Positions 1 to 12,570 of a stretch of DNA of 64,000 bases are shown here, piece by piece. The stretch is from Adiantum capillus-veneris (lineage: Eukaryota > Streptophyta > Polypodiopsida > Polypodiales > Pteridaceae). Both the position numbers and the translations under genes were made by a program. The stretch spans positions 104,452,912-104,516,911 of the forward strand of contig CM043963.1 in assembly GCA_014529385.2 (NCBI GenBank), given 5' to 3'. A model generated the notes under the pieces. The model ran no database searches. It was not told where the DNA came from and worked only from the letters and a program-made list of their open reading frames with translations. How positions within the stretch are numbered: the first letter of the stretch is position 1; the number at the start of each line of letters is the position of its first letter.

Positions 1-1020
1 TCAATATTTCCTTGTAGAGATCAGCTGATGTGAGTTTAAGATTATCAAAAACTCAATTCAAGTGTTGCACTAAAAACATGTAGTGCATATAGAATACCCA
101 AAAGATCTGCAATGGCAAGATCTTGCTTGGCCATTAACAGCAATGGGAACCCCATGGGATAGATCTGTTCAATCTTAAGAACAAGCACCCAAGGAATGCC
201 AACAGTTGGGTCGTACCCGAGATTTTGACAATGACTCTTAGCCAGCGTGTGTGGCTCATAGTCCTCATGGCAATTAGTGTTCAATCGAAAAAATGATGAA
301 GACTAATGTAGAGGGCATCTTGCCTGATTTGTAGCTGAGAGTTAGAGCACCTTGTCTTAGGCTGACTCCTAAATAAAACATGTATTAAAAGTGTCTTAAA
401 AAGTTTTCATTAATCTGCAAGAGAAACAAGAGAGAGAGAGAGAGAGAGAATGCTGGGTTGAGGAACTTTCCTTAAGTGACAAGTTTGTGTATATTGTGCC
501 GTGCCCTGCCGCATCTGATGCCTAACTTGCAGCTTATTCTATAACCATGCAAAAATTTGCCTGTATAACTCTCTCATCAAGAGAGGAAACAGCAAACACA
601 AGCCACATCTTGACCCACTTACCATGTATGGGGTCGTGACTTGACAAAAATGACTTAATATGGCACTTTGCCTGTGAAATAAGTCCTAGATTTAGGTTCC
701 ATTTATTGGTATTGTGCATTGACAGCAACCACAAATTTTAACAATCCAGAACTTAGTTTGTCAGTTGACAGAGTGTGTGGTGTGATAGCGGAAGAGTAAT
801 CTTTGAAGCGGTGGAATTAATGCCACATGGTTAGCATGCTTTGCATACAGATGTTTACGCCCTTGGTGAGAGTGACAGCCTCAAACGTGAGAGCCAAAAC
901 CATTAGTGCCTTGCACAGTCTAAACTGGTAGGGATTATGTGAGGTGAGATGCCCTATTTTTCTAGTTTTTTCAAACTTGTGTGCCCCTGCTTGTGATTCC
1001 AAGTACCTCGGCACCAGGGA
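1..1020. other. No recognised gene
   Basis: I see no convincing coding region, RNA gene or element in this stretch. Short open frames on both strands lack recognisable motifs. A short (GA)n run lies near 430-450. Confidence 0.6.
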
Positions 1021-1799
1021 GAAGCCTTGCTTCATGTAAAATTGTCAAATCACTTTGCTTTACACAACCGACAATATTTTTTTATAAACATGGAAAAATA
1101 AACAAAACTGAATATGGTCTAACCTGGTCATCCTGCTGTAACCATGTGCCTGGAGATGTCGGAAGAAAAGCTCGCTCCAATGTAGATCATAACCCTCTTT
1201 GGTCCGCAAGAGAAAGTTGGCTGGAAATATCCTGCAGGCATAGGGAGAACTTCCCCACGGGCGTGTGCTCATAGCATACCCCAAACGGGAAACAACTTAA
1301 TGTAAGAGTCATAAATTGAAGCCTTGCTTCACATAAATATGTTTGTGCTGATAGCCAACGGATGTGACTGTAGATATCATAACAAATAGAATCGACCATG
1401 TTGAGCAATTTCAATTGAAATTAACCAGTACTATGTGTGGTATGCATCCTCTATCAGCTGCAAGAAACAGTAAGAAGGAGTCGGCTATGCCGAGCAACTT
1501 GTTGCCTTTAACGAGTCCAAAAATAGGCCGTGCATGTCTCCTTGAGATACTAAAAAATTGTAAATTTTCTATGCTTGATCATCAAATTGAAACACTGATG
1601 AGCCGTGCTTCAGATCAAGGCGGTAGGTACTCAAGCCATGCTTGAGTCGAATGCGTATTTGAATCATTGGTCCTTGGTATACAATAAAATTGTAATGCTT
1701 AAAATAATTGTCACAAGCCGTGCTTGTGCTCGGAGTGCCTTAAGTGTACTCTCCTCGATTTCATGCGAGCCTTGTAAGAAGGCAATGCAAGCCTTGCTT
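1021..1799. repeat. Dispersed short palindromes with a variable arm and AGC-NNN-GCT core
   Basis: At least six palindromes share the plan AGC-(CTT/CGT/CAT)-GCT, or CGGC-TAT-GCCG in one case, while flanking bases change on both sides so that pairing is kept: 1021-1033 (GAAGC/GCTTC), 1317-1331 (TGAAGC/GCTTCA), 1481-1493 (TCGGC/GCCGA), 1629-1647 (ACTCAAGC/GCTTGAGT), 1712-1728 (CACAAGC/GCTTGTG) and 1789-1799 (AAGC/GCTT). Weaker relatives occur at 1601-1609 and 1928-1936. The loop is always 3 nt. No gene covers the region. The stretch from here to 2159 holds nothing else I recognise. Confidence 0.55.
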
Positions 1800-2159
1800 A
1801 CTCGAAATGCTATGTAGATTTTAAAGTAACCATGCAGCACACATATAATTCAGTTGCATGTGCAAATGATGATCATTCATGCTAGCAAAACCATGCAAAT
1901 GAATGGATATTAATAATTTGTACAATAGCCTTGCTGGGACAAGAATCATTCATCATGTTTGAATAAATTTGCCAAACAATTTAAAAAAACAAATGCATGC
2001 CTTACTGACTTGTGCCGACTGACCTTGCTGGCAAGCAAGAATTTCTAAATTTTGTTGAAGCAGTGGGCCCTGTAGTGGAGGAAAATTGGTGAGAATGATT
2101 ACTTTTTCCTCTTGTTTGTACATAATATATCTAAGTGACTAAATTCTATATGACAGGTT

Positions 2160-2715
2160 TTGTAGGTCCATGGCAACAACAAGAAATGGGCCAACAAAGA
2201 AGATCTTTGGTGTGGACTCTTTACTGAGGCTAAAAAGGGATTGCATATACGATTTTTTTCATAGAAACAAGTTTCTCAAGCAAGGAGCAAAAGGGGAGTG
2301 GTGCTTTGTGTTCAAGATGTCTACAATTGGCCTTGCCTTTGGATTGGATTTGGTTAAATGATGCAACAAAGTGGAACTAGTGATCTTCGACACGCTTGGG
2401 TGCAATTTGAACACACTCATTGAGTGGCAGATTGGATGACCATGGCATGCCATGTTTACCATCCAATATTTTTAATTTTGGAACACATTTCTCAAGTTTG
2501 ACATATCTTAGGAAACGACTAATAATATATATACTAATATGAATGTCTTACTCTATAGCATGCAAGATATATCACTATTGCAACTTGGGAGATGAAAGAG
2601 GAGGACACAGAAGCACAAATTCATTTTCGGCAATTCATAAATGAATTTATGGAGGGGCATAGATGTGAGAGGAATCTCAAAACTCGAGCGAGATTTTCCG
2701 AGTAATCCCTAAAGC
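2160..2715 (+). pseudogene. Decayed MULE-type transposase fragment (copy 1)
   Basis: This is a fragment of the transposase gene that is better preserved at 26615-30118. It matches the second exon of that gene (FFHRNKFLKQG here, FFHGSRFLGQG there; then CFVFKMST against CFLFKMST) and, after an intron-like gap at about 2470-2555, the start of its third exon (a conserved E-rich stretch ending near 2710). The open part at 2170-2361 stops at a TGA after GLDLVK, where the relative continues. The preserved exon-intron order shows decay of a genomic copy and not a retrocopy. The N-terminal and SWIM ends are missing. No activity is expected. Confidence 0.7.
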
Positions 2716-3150
2716 GAGCAAGACTGGCCAAAGCACACTATACAAAACAAAAACCAAACAGGACTTTTTAGGTGACTTCAAGCACAAAAAAAAAAAAACA
2801 ATATTACATCTAATTTTAATGGTGGTTAAACGATCACACATTTTTGACAAAAAAACCCCTTAAACAAGGGTTTGGTAGAATGTTTCCATTGATGGGCTAT
2901 AACAATTGGAACCCATACAATGGCATGTTGATATTCCTCTTCTTAGAACTAGTCGCCCTCAGATATTAAAAGCTCATTCTACCACCATTGATACTTGTTG
3001 GGAATAGTGGCACCATGATTCCAACGGATATAAATCTCCTATTCCTACCTCCCTACATGTAGAACCACGAGAGTTGCACTAAAAGAGTAAGGTTGTTGCC
3101 ACTCGAACAAATCTCATGAATAAGGAGAGTCTGGGATCTTGAGCTTCTCT
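2716..3150. other. No recognised gene
   Basis: AT-rich spacer with an A13 run near 2788. I see no coding or structural feature. Confidence 0.5.
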
Positions 3151-3152
3151 TC

Positions 3153-3183
<31 letters not shown>

Positions 3184-3234
3184 CTTCTTCTTCTTCTTCT
3201 TCTTCTTCTTCTTCTTCTTCTTCTTCTTCTTCTC
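3151..3234 (+). repeat. (TTC)n microsatellite
   Basis: An almost perfect TTC/GAA trinucleotide tract of about 28 units. GAA/TTC tracts of this length can form triplex DNA. It is in non-coding sequence. Confidence 0.95.
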
Positions 3235-3423
3235 CTCCTATCTCTTGCTCTACCTCAGGTTATTGTGGGTTGATGTACGATAATATACTATGCATTTTAA
3301 GTTACTCTAGAGAAAACGGTGAAACTTGAAAATAATTCTATTAATGAGGCTATCTTTTTTAGAAAATCCACATCATGGTACATATTAAAGTTTGGATCAC
3401 ACCATCATAGGTAGCCTTCTATC

Positions 3424-3450
3424 GGGGGGGGGGGGGGGGGGGGGGGGGAG
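3424..3450 (+). repeat. Poly-G tract
   Basis: An uninterrupted G run of about 26 bases. A second run of similar length occurs at 9282-9308. Length may be unreliable in the assembly. Confidence 0.9.
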
Positions 3451-3630
3451 TGGGAGTTAGTGGTGTTGCCAAAGGTGGTGGTGACAAACGTGTCAAGGGA
3501 GGTGGTAATGGTGGGGGATTATAAAGAGTGCTTTTATAGAAGAGTACACAAGGTTGATAAAGCTATGAACAATTTTCTTATGACAACTTTGTCCACATGC
3601 TAGTTCTCTTTTACCTACCCATATCGATAG

Positions 3631-4575
3631 AAACCTAGGTTTAGTGTAATTCCACCTACAAATTTCTAGATTTATCTTCAAATTCAAAGTAGAAGGTGAA
3701 TAAACCTACAAACTTTAGAGAGATTTAGTGTAAAAACCTTCTCTTAAATTTTTCATGTTAATATGAGCACAACTCAGAGCTCCTAAATTGCTCGGGGTTC
3801 ATAGTTTGTTGAGTTGTCCATCATGCCTCAACCCAGATTACTCACCCAACGTGTGGTGCCCCTATGCTGAATACACTTCTTAGAGCCATAGTGTATGATT
3901 GTCATTGTAGTCCTTTGAAATGCTTTTTCTAATGCGGCTTAGCCCTCCATTTTTGTTTGTACTCTATTTACTGTTTGGGAGCTGTACGTCCATCAATGTC
4001 TCATAGCAATTCAAATGGATGGTAGTCTAGCATTGCATCTGTCATCTTGTAGAATGATGTGGCCTAGGCCTCGGTCCTTAGCACCCCATAAGGTAACCCC
4101 CTTAAAGGGGTAACTGGGAGGTTGGTTGTGCTACAACAAACAACATTGTGCCACGTTGAGAAAACTGTGTTGGCTAGGAAAGGTAAATCTCAGGTTCCCT
4201 AATCATTGATAAATTTGGTTTTTGAAGGAGTTAGGCAAGGAAACTCACAATAGACGAGGCAAGAAGGTCCTCAAGTTCAACTGTCGTCATTTTCAACAAC
4301 TAAATAGTATAAACAAAACCCTTCAAAAAATCTATTTGAAAGAGACACGGACTCTTTCACGTACGGGCAGGGACCAGTGCTTGGAAAAAGCTTTGTTCTG
4401 AAAACTTGGCAAACCTCCTATGAGAATTTTAGTGGTAAATTGACTAAATTTGAAGGTTTTTACACCAAATGACGCTAAATTTCTCTAGATTTTGTAGGTT
4501 TATTCACTTTAAAATTTAAGATTTAGAGGTAAATCTCAAAATTTGTAGGTGGGATTACATTAAACCTAGGTTTTT
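3631..4575. mobile_element. Non-coding inverted-repeat element (about 0.95 kb)
   Basis: The outer 110-120 bp at 3631-3745 and 4453-4575 are imperfect inverted repeats. Both ends carry AAACCTAGGTTT next to a block that reads CCACCTACAAAT...TAGATTTA on the left and its complement on the right, ending in the TTTTTACACYAAAT motif. The interior has no open frame with recognisable motifs. A related end (TTTACACTAAAATCC, then CAAATTTAGTCA) recurs at 9440-9500, so this is a repeat family. No clear target duplication was found. It could be a non-autonomous DNA transposon. Confidence 0.6.
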
Positions 4576-4697
4576 TTTTTTCAACCCCTCCCCCTCTCTT
4601 TCTCTCTCCTCGCTCTCTCTCAATCTCTTTTAAAAAAATTCTCTGAAAGAGCCCGCACCGGCGTGGACTTTTTGTTAAGAGAGATTGAGAGAGATGA

Positions 4698-4743
<46 letters not shown>

Positions 4744-5716
4744 GGGGGGATCGTATATGCACAAGGGAAGTTTGGAAGGGAAGAGGCTGAGGAGGCGGAG
4801 ATCGTGCATGCTGTAGGATCAACATATTTGTGCTAATGTGCGTCACGCGACCTTGTACTCTATCACAAGGAGAGCTTCTGCATGTTGACACAACCCAACC
4901 TTATCTCTTATTGCACCATCGTTTTTGGTGTTGCGGCTTGAGTAGGTTTTTTCCAACCCAATTAAGCATCAAGTGTGAAGAATCGTAGTGGTTGTTGGAC
5001 TAAGCGAGGTAGCGGAGGGAGAGCACGTGCTCCTGCGTTTCAAGGCAAGATTTCATAACTTTTATTGGGGACCCGTAGAGACAACAAAAGGAGACCTTCG
5101 GACTCTAGAGAGGCGCAGCTGCTAAATCGCACTTCTCTCTCCCCCCCCTCTCTCTCTCTCTCTCAAATTCTCTTAAATAACAGGTCTTGAGTTCAACTCT
5201 CCTCATCGGCTAGATCTTTAAGGTCTCTTGGGATAGTTTCCTGCGATGTTAAAACTCTCTTCTTCTCAAGTGTTTGTGTGAGCCCATGCTTCAAAAAGCA
5301 TTGGTGCATGAGGTCGAGGGTGTAGAGAGGTGGTTTAAATATACAGGTAATGGTAGTTACAAGGCGTTTCACAGGAGATTCTTAGGAGTGCAATCCGTTG
5401 TGTGCCTAGTGGGATGCTGATTGGATGATGATGTGGATTATTATTTCCCACACACCCCCGTAAGACACATCGTGCATACAGACGCATGTATAGATGCATA
5501 ATGTGATGTGATCATGAGATAGATCTACATGCTTTGGAAAAATACAATATGCGTATGCAATTATTCTTGGTGTGACTTCCGAGGTCTTCAACCTGAATCA
5601 AGGTCCAACTTCGTAATGGCGAAGTTCAGCAACTTTGATTGCTTCATTGAATGAGCTTTGAAAGGCTTATTAACGTCCACTCCATGAGTGATTTCACGAG
5701 CTTGGAAACTACATGT
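4576..5716. other. GA/CT-rich spacer, no gene
   Basis: Contains (GA)n at about 4698-4740, CT-rich sequence at 5140-5164, and a block at 4629-4660 (TTTTAAAAAAATTCTCTGAA through GCACCGG) that recurs at 7289-7323 beside another long GA/CT tract. No coding region is supported. Confidence 0.5.
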
Positions 5717-6900
5717 TCACCCCCTCAAGCGAAATGAAATCATAACCGTCTCTTTGAGTTTTGGAGTTGATGGCGAGGTTAAGTGTTGAAATGGCAGCAA
5801 GGTAAGAAGACTCAAAGAAGCTATCATTTGTTGAATGAATAGTAGAGCCTTCATGAAGGTTATACACACACATTGGTGAGGTCGAGGAATCATCTGAGAA
5901 TTCAAGGGAGGGCTCTTGTAAGGAAGGCCACTAGGGTCGAAAACAATGGAAGACCATGATGGTGGGAAAGATGGCCAGGCTGAATTCCCGCAGATTACTG
6001 CAAAGGGGTGTGCCTCATGATCAAGTTTAGCAACTTGAGGTTTGACCTGCCTCGGACGATGACTTTCAGCAGTCAGCAGGTAGGGTGCATGGCTTGAGCA
6101 ACCGAGAGGTTTGAGGCTTGTAGTTGGTTGCTACATCAATATCAAGATTGGGAATAGGTGCATGGCTGGCTGGGTGGGCCGCGCTTGAAACGTCATGCCA
6201 TGCCTTGGTGGATTTAACCACATGAGGAGTGGTCAGGTTGGCAAGAAGGGCCTTAGCAGTGGCGCCAACAATCGGAGGGGCAACAGCCAGGTTCCCAATG
6301 ATGGTCTCGACACCATTCCTGGGTCCGGCAACATTGTTTGTTGCCCTGTCTTTGGCAGCATTTTTGGCGGATCTGAGGGCTGCACCAAGGTCGGTAATGG
6401 CATGGGCGCCATCTCTTTTGATGGCAACGAGGTTTGCAACAGTAGCCTTGGTTGCTTTCATGGCTCCACTTGTAGCAATTGTGGCATCAAGGGAAGGCTT
6501 CTTGGCTTCAAGAGCTGTTAATTCCAAAGGGATGGCGATAGCACCGGCCACAATAGAAGGCTTGCATGCACGTGGTGCAGCAACAACTACGAGCACTTGT
6601 TTGTGCGGAAGCAAGGTTGATGCCCGGAATGGAGTCTCTGCAGGGTAAGCATCCATACAAGTGTCTAGGATAGTTCCAGTAGGAAGTGGCGCAGAGTTTG
6701 CAGCGTGGAAAGAGGCTCCAATCGAGAATGTAGGCTTGGCTACCTCGAGAGCAAGTTGCTGAGGGGATTCAGGAGCATGAATTGCAGCTTGTTATTCAGG
6801 AGTTAAATTTCTCAACAAGCGCTTGTGCCCTCTTAGCATAAGAATTGTGCCTATCTGCTTTTCCCACTGTTGGGTCTGCCTTGCTTGCTACCTTTTCCAT
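5717..6900 (-). pseudogene. Degenerate alanine-rich open region, unknown
   Basis: A minus-strand frame is open from about 6792 to 6066 (about 240 codons), with a Met at 6656 that gives 196 residues. It is rich in Ala, with no Cys/His cluster or catalytic motif I know. The frame seems to continue on both sides after frameshifts: upstream (6905-6795) as a Lys/Ala-rich segment that ends at a TGA, and downstream (6060-5880) as a Pro/Ser-rich segment. The plus strand is also open over part of the same DNA, so composition alone may explain the length. It could be a decayed gag or ORF1-like protein. I assign no function. Confidence 0.25.
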
Positions 6901-7155
6901 TGTTTAGGCAAATGGCCGCCCTGATTTTCCTATTGTGAATGCAAATGTAACCTCTGGAAATGAGCCTGCAGTTTTTTTTTGTTAAACAGCTCGCCTGGCT
7001 CTCCTGGGTCCTCTACGTTTTCTTGTTAGAAGACTTGTCAGGTAAATGGGAACGTAGAGGAGGTGCAAATATGGAACTCAAAGGTGCAGCTTGTGTGTAA
7101 GAGAGTAGCGCTGACTGATACGATTAGCAGCGCATTCATTGTTGCAGCTTTCGAG

Positions 7156-7285
<130 letters not shown>

Positions 7286-7719
7286 ATAGTTTAAAAAAAT
7301 CCCTCTGAAAGACTGCGCACCGGAGAGAGAGAGAGAGAGAGAGAGAGGAGAAGTGAGCATTCCATTTTTACTATGAGAGAGAGAGAGAGAGGAGAAGTGA
7401 GCATTCCATGTTTGTCTGTAGATCGTTCCGAAATGCTTGCCTCATCAAATTTTCAAATAGGTTATTAACAGAGCTGGACAAGGAGGTTATCAATAGAGCT
7501 CATTAGACCATGACTTGCACTAGTGGCAAATTGCAATGTTCCCCAAATATGTCTTTCCCTCGACATTGAGTTGTTTGCCACTGATCCCCTCACACACACT
7601 GCTTAACTACTTGAGGATTATAACCATCATAAGCTTTTTTGCCTTGATGTCCACTTTGACGTTTACTCGTTTCATTTCTTTGCCCTCTGCTGTTTGCATC
7701 GCCAACGGCCTGATAACAT

Positions 7720-8027
7720 CAACAGAAAAATGTGCTGACAAGTGGGGACTCAAGTACTTGATCATTAACATTGTCTCGTCCAAATGCCTTCTTAAGGGGA
7801 GGATCACATAAGATCTGTGATTTCTCAGTACTAATCTGGAGCTTGTGAGCCTTGATGTAGTCCCATACTCACTTGAGAGCATCAGGCCTTGTGGTCTCCA
7901 AGATTTGCAAGATAGGAGCCAAGCTGGAGGAGACCCTATAGAGGATCTGAGTGCCACCTCTGGGCTCAGGCTTGGGGTTGAGCTCGAGAGTGGTTTTGAC
8001 TTCGGCCTTTAGCACTTTCTTGCTCAT
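7720..8027 (-). pseudogene. SWIB-domain protein relic
   Basis: Reading from an ATG at 8027, the minus strand encodes a basic N-terminus, then a segment with RGGTQ, and then a clear SWIB core: VWDYIKAHKLQ, followed by ILCDPPLKKAFGRD and a C-terminal LVSTFF. SWIB/BAF60b domains occur in chromatin-remodelling and plastid proteins of plants. A TGA at 7869-7871 interrupts the frame directly before VWDYIKAHKLQ, where family members usually have a basic residue; CGA to TGA would explain it. The domain is about the usual length but ends at a stop shortly after. No intron is seen, so a retrocopy or gene fragment is likely. No other gene is adjacent. Confidence 0.7.
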
Positions 8028-8474
8028 CTATTCATCAACTCATGCAGAACGCAGAGCAGTCACACACTAGACCAGGGGCAAGATCCCGATTGATGGCAAG
8101 ACAAAGGATCGCAATGGATTTTTGGGTGGGGTTGAGCGATTGGAACTTGCACGTACAATACCCCATACTGTAGCAACAAGGCTGCATGATACAACCGAGC
8201 ATTGGATTGCGAAAGTCAAGTAGTGCTCATGCAGGTGCAATTAGGAAGCAAGAGCTAATTGGCCATTCGATATTGGGAAGAAGCAGGAGGCATGAACAAC
8301 ATCTTGCACTACTATGATATGATTCCTGCAGCCGCCAATATTTCAGTTGACTACAAGTAGTAGTACTAGCACCAGCATACAACATTTGAAGAGCAGAATA
8401 ATTCATTGCTTATTAGATATGATGCCGATCACTGCACTACAAAATTACAAAAAACTCTCTTCTAAAAGAGTCTT
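8028..8474. other. No recognised gene
   Basis: Spacer between the SWIB relic and the LINE relic. No motif was recognised on either strand. Confidence 0.5.
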
Positions 8475-9000
8475 CTCACATACAATCAGCCACAGAGCGT
8501 ATGATAAGGCATATGATAGAATTGAATAGGAGTGCATACTTCAAAGTCTATATGATATGGGTTTGGACAGATCCCTAATTTTCAGATTCTTTTGGGCATG
8601 CGTCAGCTAGAATTTAGTTAATGGTACTCTTACAGATGTTATTCCATTGCATAAATCCATAAGACAAGGGTGCCCCCTTCCTCCTTTGCTCTATGCTATC
8701 TCATCTGATGCCTTGGATTGGCTTGTTAAAGATGTTATGCAGTAGGACAAACTCACTGCCATAGACGTACCTGGCTCTATGAAGCAAATGTGTCTCCAAA
8801 AGTGTGTTGATCATACCAATGCAATTGTGAGACATGATGTACATGCAAAGGAAAATTTTAGGGCTTGTCTCATTGTCTTGCAAGTGGATCGATTACTAAC
8901 CATGCTAAAGGTTTGGTTTGATGGGGTTGTCTACTTTGTCTAAGCCAATTTTCACCAGGAAGACTTAAACTGCTGCGTTGGGGGAAAAACATGCCCAGGC
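8475..9000 (+). pseudogene. LINE (non-LTR) reverse transcriptase relic
   Basis: The plus strand encodes a typical L1-type reverse transcriptase order: an AYDKAYDRIE segment (the family DFxKAYDxxxW block), ILQSLYDMG, LVNGT, then SIRQGCPLPPLLYAISSDAL (the QGxPLSPLLF block), and about 40 residues later QKCVDHTNAI. That last stretch replaces the catalytic F/YADD with CVDH, so both metal-binding aspartates of the motif are affected. Stops follow DRIE, ACVS and the VMQ region. Only the palm region is present; endonuclease and ORF1 are absent. It is a 5'-truncated or eroded, dead copy. Confidence 0.75.
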
Positions 9001-9275
9001 TTCCTGCTGACTGGTGTTTTAGGTTGAGCCATTATCTGATAGTTTATAGTTTAGCTTCTTTTTTATGTGCCATATCCGGACGACAGGCTAGTCATCACCA
9101 TTGATGGAGTCATGCTGTAAATATCCACTTTCTACCAAGACAATTTGAATGATTGGAAGATCCAGACCAATTAAAATTGTAAGTGGAGGTCTAATTAATA
9201 CTAAAATAGTTAATAGTATTTTCTGTTATGACTTGAAAAGTAACGGTGTTCCAAGGATCCTCTATCCTCTTGACT

Positions 9276-9281
<6 letters not shown>

Positions 9282-9356
<75 letters not shown>
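9282..9356 (+). repeat. Poly-G followed by (GA)n
   Basis: G27 at 9282-9308 runs straight into about 24 AG units. It is followed at 9440-9500 by an end sequence related to the element at 3631-4575. The preceding 9001-9281 holds nothing recognised. Confidence 0.9.
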
Positions 9357-9359
<3 letters not shown>

Positions 9360-9593
9360 CCTGTAAGGAAGTATTCACCAAAACCTTTTGTAGGAACCAG
9401 TGGAAAAAATAAAATTGAATATCTTAACAACAAAAATTTGGATTTTTACCGAGTTTTACACTAAAATCCTCCAAATTTAGTCAGTTTCCTTCAATACCAC
9501 CCTCAAAACTAGCTTGGAATTTTCGATTTTGGCCCTTCAAAGTACACTTAAAGCCAAGTTTTTAATGAAGTTTTTACCAATGATAGTGATACT

Positions 9594-9595
<2 letters not shown>

Positions 9596-9676
<81 letters not shown>
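9596..9676 (+). repeat. (GA)n microsatellite
   Basis: About 40 uninterrupted GA units. Confidence 0.95.
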
Positions 9677-9679
<3 letters not shown>

Positions 9680-10970
9680 CAGCATCTTCTCTCACTTAGC
9701 ATTGTTCTTTCTTATGGATACCACCTTATCTCGAGCAAACACAAGCTTAAAACAAACTGAATTTGTTGCAAACAAATAAGTATGCAAAGTCACTGCAGCA
9801 ACCTTCCCTCTTGTTGAAATTTTCATTCCAGATTTAAAGAAGCCTCTAGTACCACCTTTTAGGGTATGGCATGGCTTTGATCTTCATAGATTGGAGCTGA
9901 ATTCGTCTCTTATAATTGGTGGCCGCATGAATACTCCACATGACCAAAGATGTAAAGCATATTCCGATGATGATGTCCCCATTGTGTGGTGGATGCTATG
10001 GCCTTCCTGACATCTACCATATTTTTTCAAACAATGATTCAAAATGGAAAGGAGCAGCATCTTCAATCTTTGTGAAAGAAGTTGTTCAATTGAAGCTTTG
10101 AAGTTGTCACATTGTATGGTAAAAAGATCCTCAATATTTTATTTGTTTCCAACTAGCTTAGTTCAATTATGATGACGTCTTTGTAGAAAAGTTTAGGCAT
10201 ATAGAACTCTATTAATTTTGATTGTTGTTTTTGTAAATTGATTAAAAAAAGAATATATTGTTCAATTAAAGAACAATATGATTTTATTGTAACAGAGATA
10301 ATTTCATATACAATGGTGTTTGTCGGACATGTGTCGTGTAAAAAGGCTGCCCTTGTATGAAGAGCACAACGTTGTAGTATGGGCAGGGCAAGACGACATG
10401 GAAGGGACGATTGGTGTATAAATGAACTAATGAGGTGCAATAAATTGCTATCAAATTGATGTGGCTAAGAGGAGGAAGGATGCACATGCTCTCAAGTATA
10501 AATGACAATCAAGAACCAAAGTACTAGACAAGGGAGCACTTACCTTACAAAAAGAAACATAGGATGACTTGAGCATTAAATAAAGGTCTAAAGCTCTTAT
10601 TAATCTATCAATCTTACTTCACGCTCAAACATGTGAAGAGCAAGTGAGAAAAATCCAAGCCAAAGAAGAGTAGAAACATAGGAAATGAGAATTAGATAAA
10701 TAGAGATTGAGCCAAAGGATAATATTTTCAAATATTGTGCTACTTCTTTTAAAAGTAAACTTTGATCTTTTGGAATTTAGGAGGTAGTCTATCCATTGAA
10801 AACTCTTTTTTTGTAGTGGATCAATATATAACAAACAATAAATATTTTGTTGATGATAAAATTTACTATATTGCGTACAAATGCTTGCTCGGGTTTGTCT
10901 TTGCTCTGAAAAACTCGCTCGGAGCGTGGTAAGACTCAGATGTGAGAGGTGAGAATTCTATGGATTCATA
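9677..10970. other. No recognised gene
   Basis: AT-rich sequence of about 1.3 kb. Open frames are under 100 codons on both strands and carry no known motif. Confidence 0.5.
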
Positions 10971-12570
10971 GCTGACAAAGCTCAAGCAAATTGGAATGTA
11001 GTTCACACCGTGTTCAATGGTGGGAAAGACAATGTTCTACAACATCAAGAGAGATCTTGCCTTTTTTGTTGGAGGAAAAGCATGGAAATACACATAACAA
11101 AGTACATTGTTTCTTCATTTCAACAAACTCACAAAGATATTTGTGAAAAAATGCATTTAGTCCCCCTCTAGAGAGATAGTCATAACAAAGTCTTGTCTCA
11201 TTTGACAATGGTGGTGCAATGAAAATTGCATGGACAAAAAAATCCTAGCAATGACTCTTGGTTTAGTTGGTGGGAGATATGTATTGGACATTGGGAGAGC
11301 ATCATGATAGTAGTAGAGAGAAGTAGTGATGCGACAAACACTCCAAGATATAACTTTGCCGAGAGTAAGCATGGGAGCTAGCTTGCAGGAGAGGGATTAA
11401 AAAAATATATCTCATTGTATGATGGATGTACTTTAGATATAGATAATGCAATACGAAAAATCATGAAGGAAGTTTTATACTCTCAAGACAAACATATTGG
11501 AAAGGGTCCTTCATTAGAGAGATTCAAGGAGAGAGTTTCCTCTAGTCCAGCACAAGTGATAAGAGTAGTAAATGATGCTACATTTGGAACACCCATGTAT
11601 AAGGCTTTCACTCCTCTTGAAGTAGACAAAGAAACCACTCGGCAAAAGTGATTGATGTTGAGGATGAATTGACACATAGACCAGAGTGCAATGAAAAAAC
11701 ACCTCACAACACATCACATGGAAGGAGTAGGAAGATCACTTTTAGGGAGGATTCAGAGGCAACAAATGGGAGTGAGAATTCTAAAGACAAGAAAAAGGTT
11801 TGTGTTTTGGAATGAAATTTCAATGAGCTATGGGGACAATTATAATAACTCCAATAAGTAGTTGTGTAACATGTAATGGCACCCTCATTGCTAAAAAAGA
11901 TGTGAAAAAATTATAGTGGCATGTAGTAAAGGGACTCATGCACCTTATCTGCGGAGTATAGAAAACATCCAAATGGGCTACTGAGGAAATGGTTTTAGTT
12001 CTTTCCCAACCATGTTATTCATTTTTATGTTTTGGATCATAACATAGATCTAAGACCAGCTCCTCCACCAACATTTTGGCTGGTTGATCTTGGAACAAAT
12101 CTTACAGATGAAGAAGTTGAGATATTGCTTGCTTAACGGTGTATTTCAAGTGGATTCAATTGAAAAAGAACAAATGGGTTCAACAACAATGTGGACTCCT
12201 TCTAGGGGTGGCAATGACTCCTCTATTGCTTCAACAAAAGTAGGTAGGAGTGGTTTGATACTAAGAAATGTCATAAGAGTCAAATTTTGTACTTCCATTT
12301 CACAGGAGGCAACAAAGAAAATTGGTTTCACTTTTTGTTTAAGGGCTAAGGTGATTTAGAAGAAATTCATCATAGACAATGTACATAAAGTCTTCAAGGT
12401 GGACTCTCATGTAGGAGACATACATGTGGGGGTGTATGAGGTGCACATCAAGGATGAGTCCTATTGTACATGTCCCAATTTCACCAGCAGAGAGGCCAGG
12501 AAGAAACATTATTTGGCTTGCAAGCACTTGTACTTCATTTTCTTGAGAGGGCTTGGATTGAGCTAAAATG
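10971..12570 (+). pseudogene. Decayed MULE-type transposase, C-terminal half with SWIM finger (copy 2)
   Basis: Colinear with exons 3-4 of the transposase at 26615-30118. The AQANWN...VFNGGKDN segment near 10980-11030 matches ANWNAIRTVFNGG there. It is followed by a C-x2-x-W block, then at 11415 an open stretch beginning MYDGCTLDIDNAI that matches MYDACVTDVINSY, both with GTPMY and DKET further on. At about 12435-12560 lies a SWIM zinc finger (SYCTCPNF...YLACKHLYFIF), which is the CxC...CxH pattern. Multiple stops and frameshifts separate the blocks. SWIM fingers are the usual C-terminal domain of MURA-type transposases. Not functional. Confidence 0.75.

Noticed and set aside
5180-5220. tRNA-derived SINE (B-box-like AGTTCAACTCTCC; also near 4276)
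   Set aside because: No A box at the proper distance, no 3' tail and only two weak matches.
6195-6648. Plus-strand Gly/Ala-rich frames
   Set aside because: They overlap the longer minus-strand Ala-rich region; no start context, motif or splice signal supports them.
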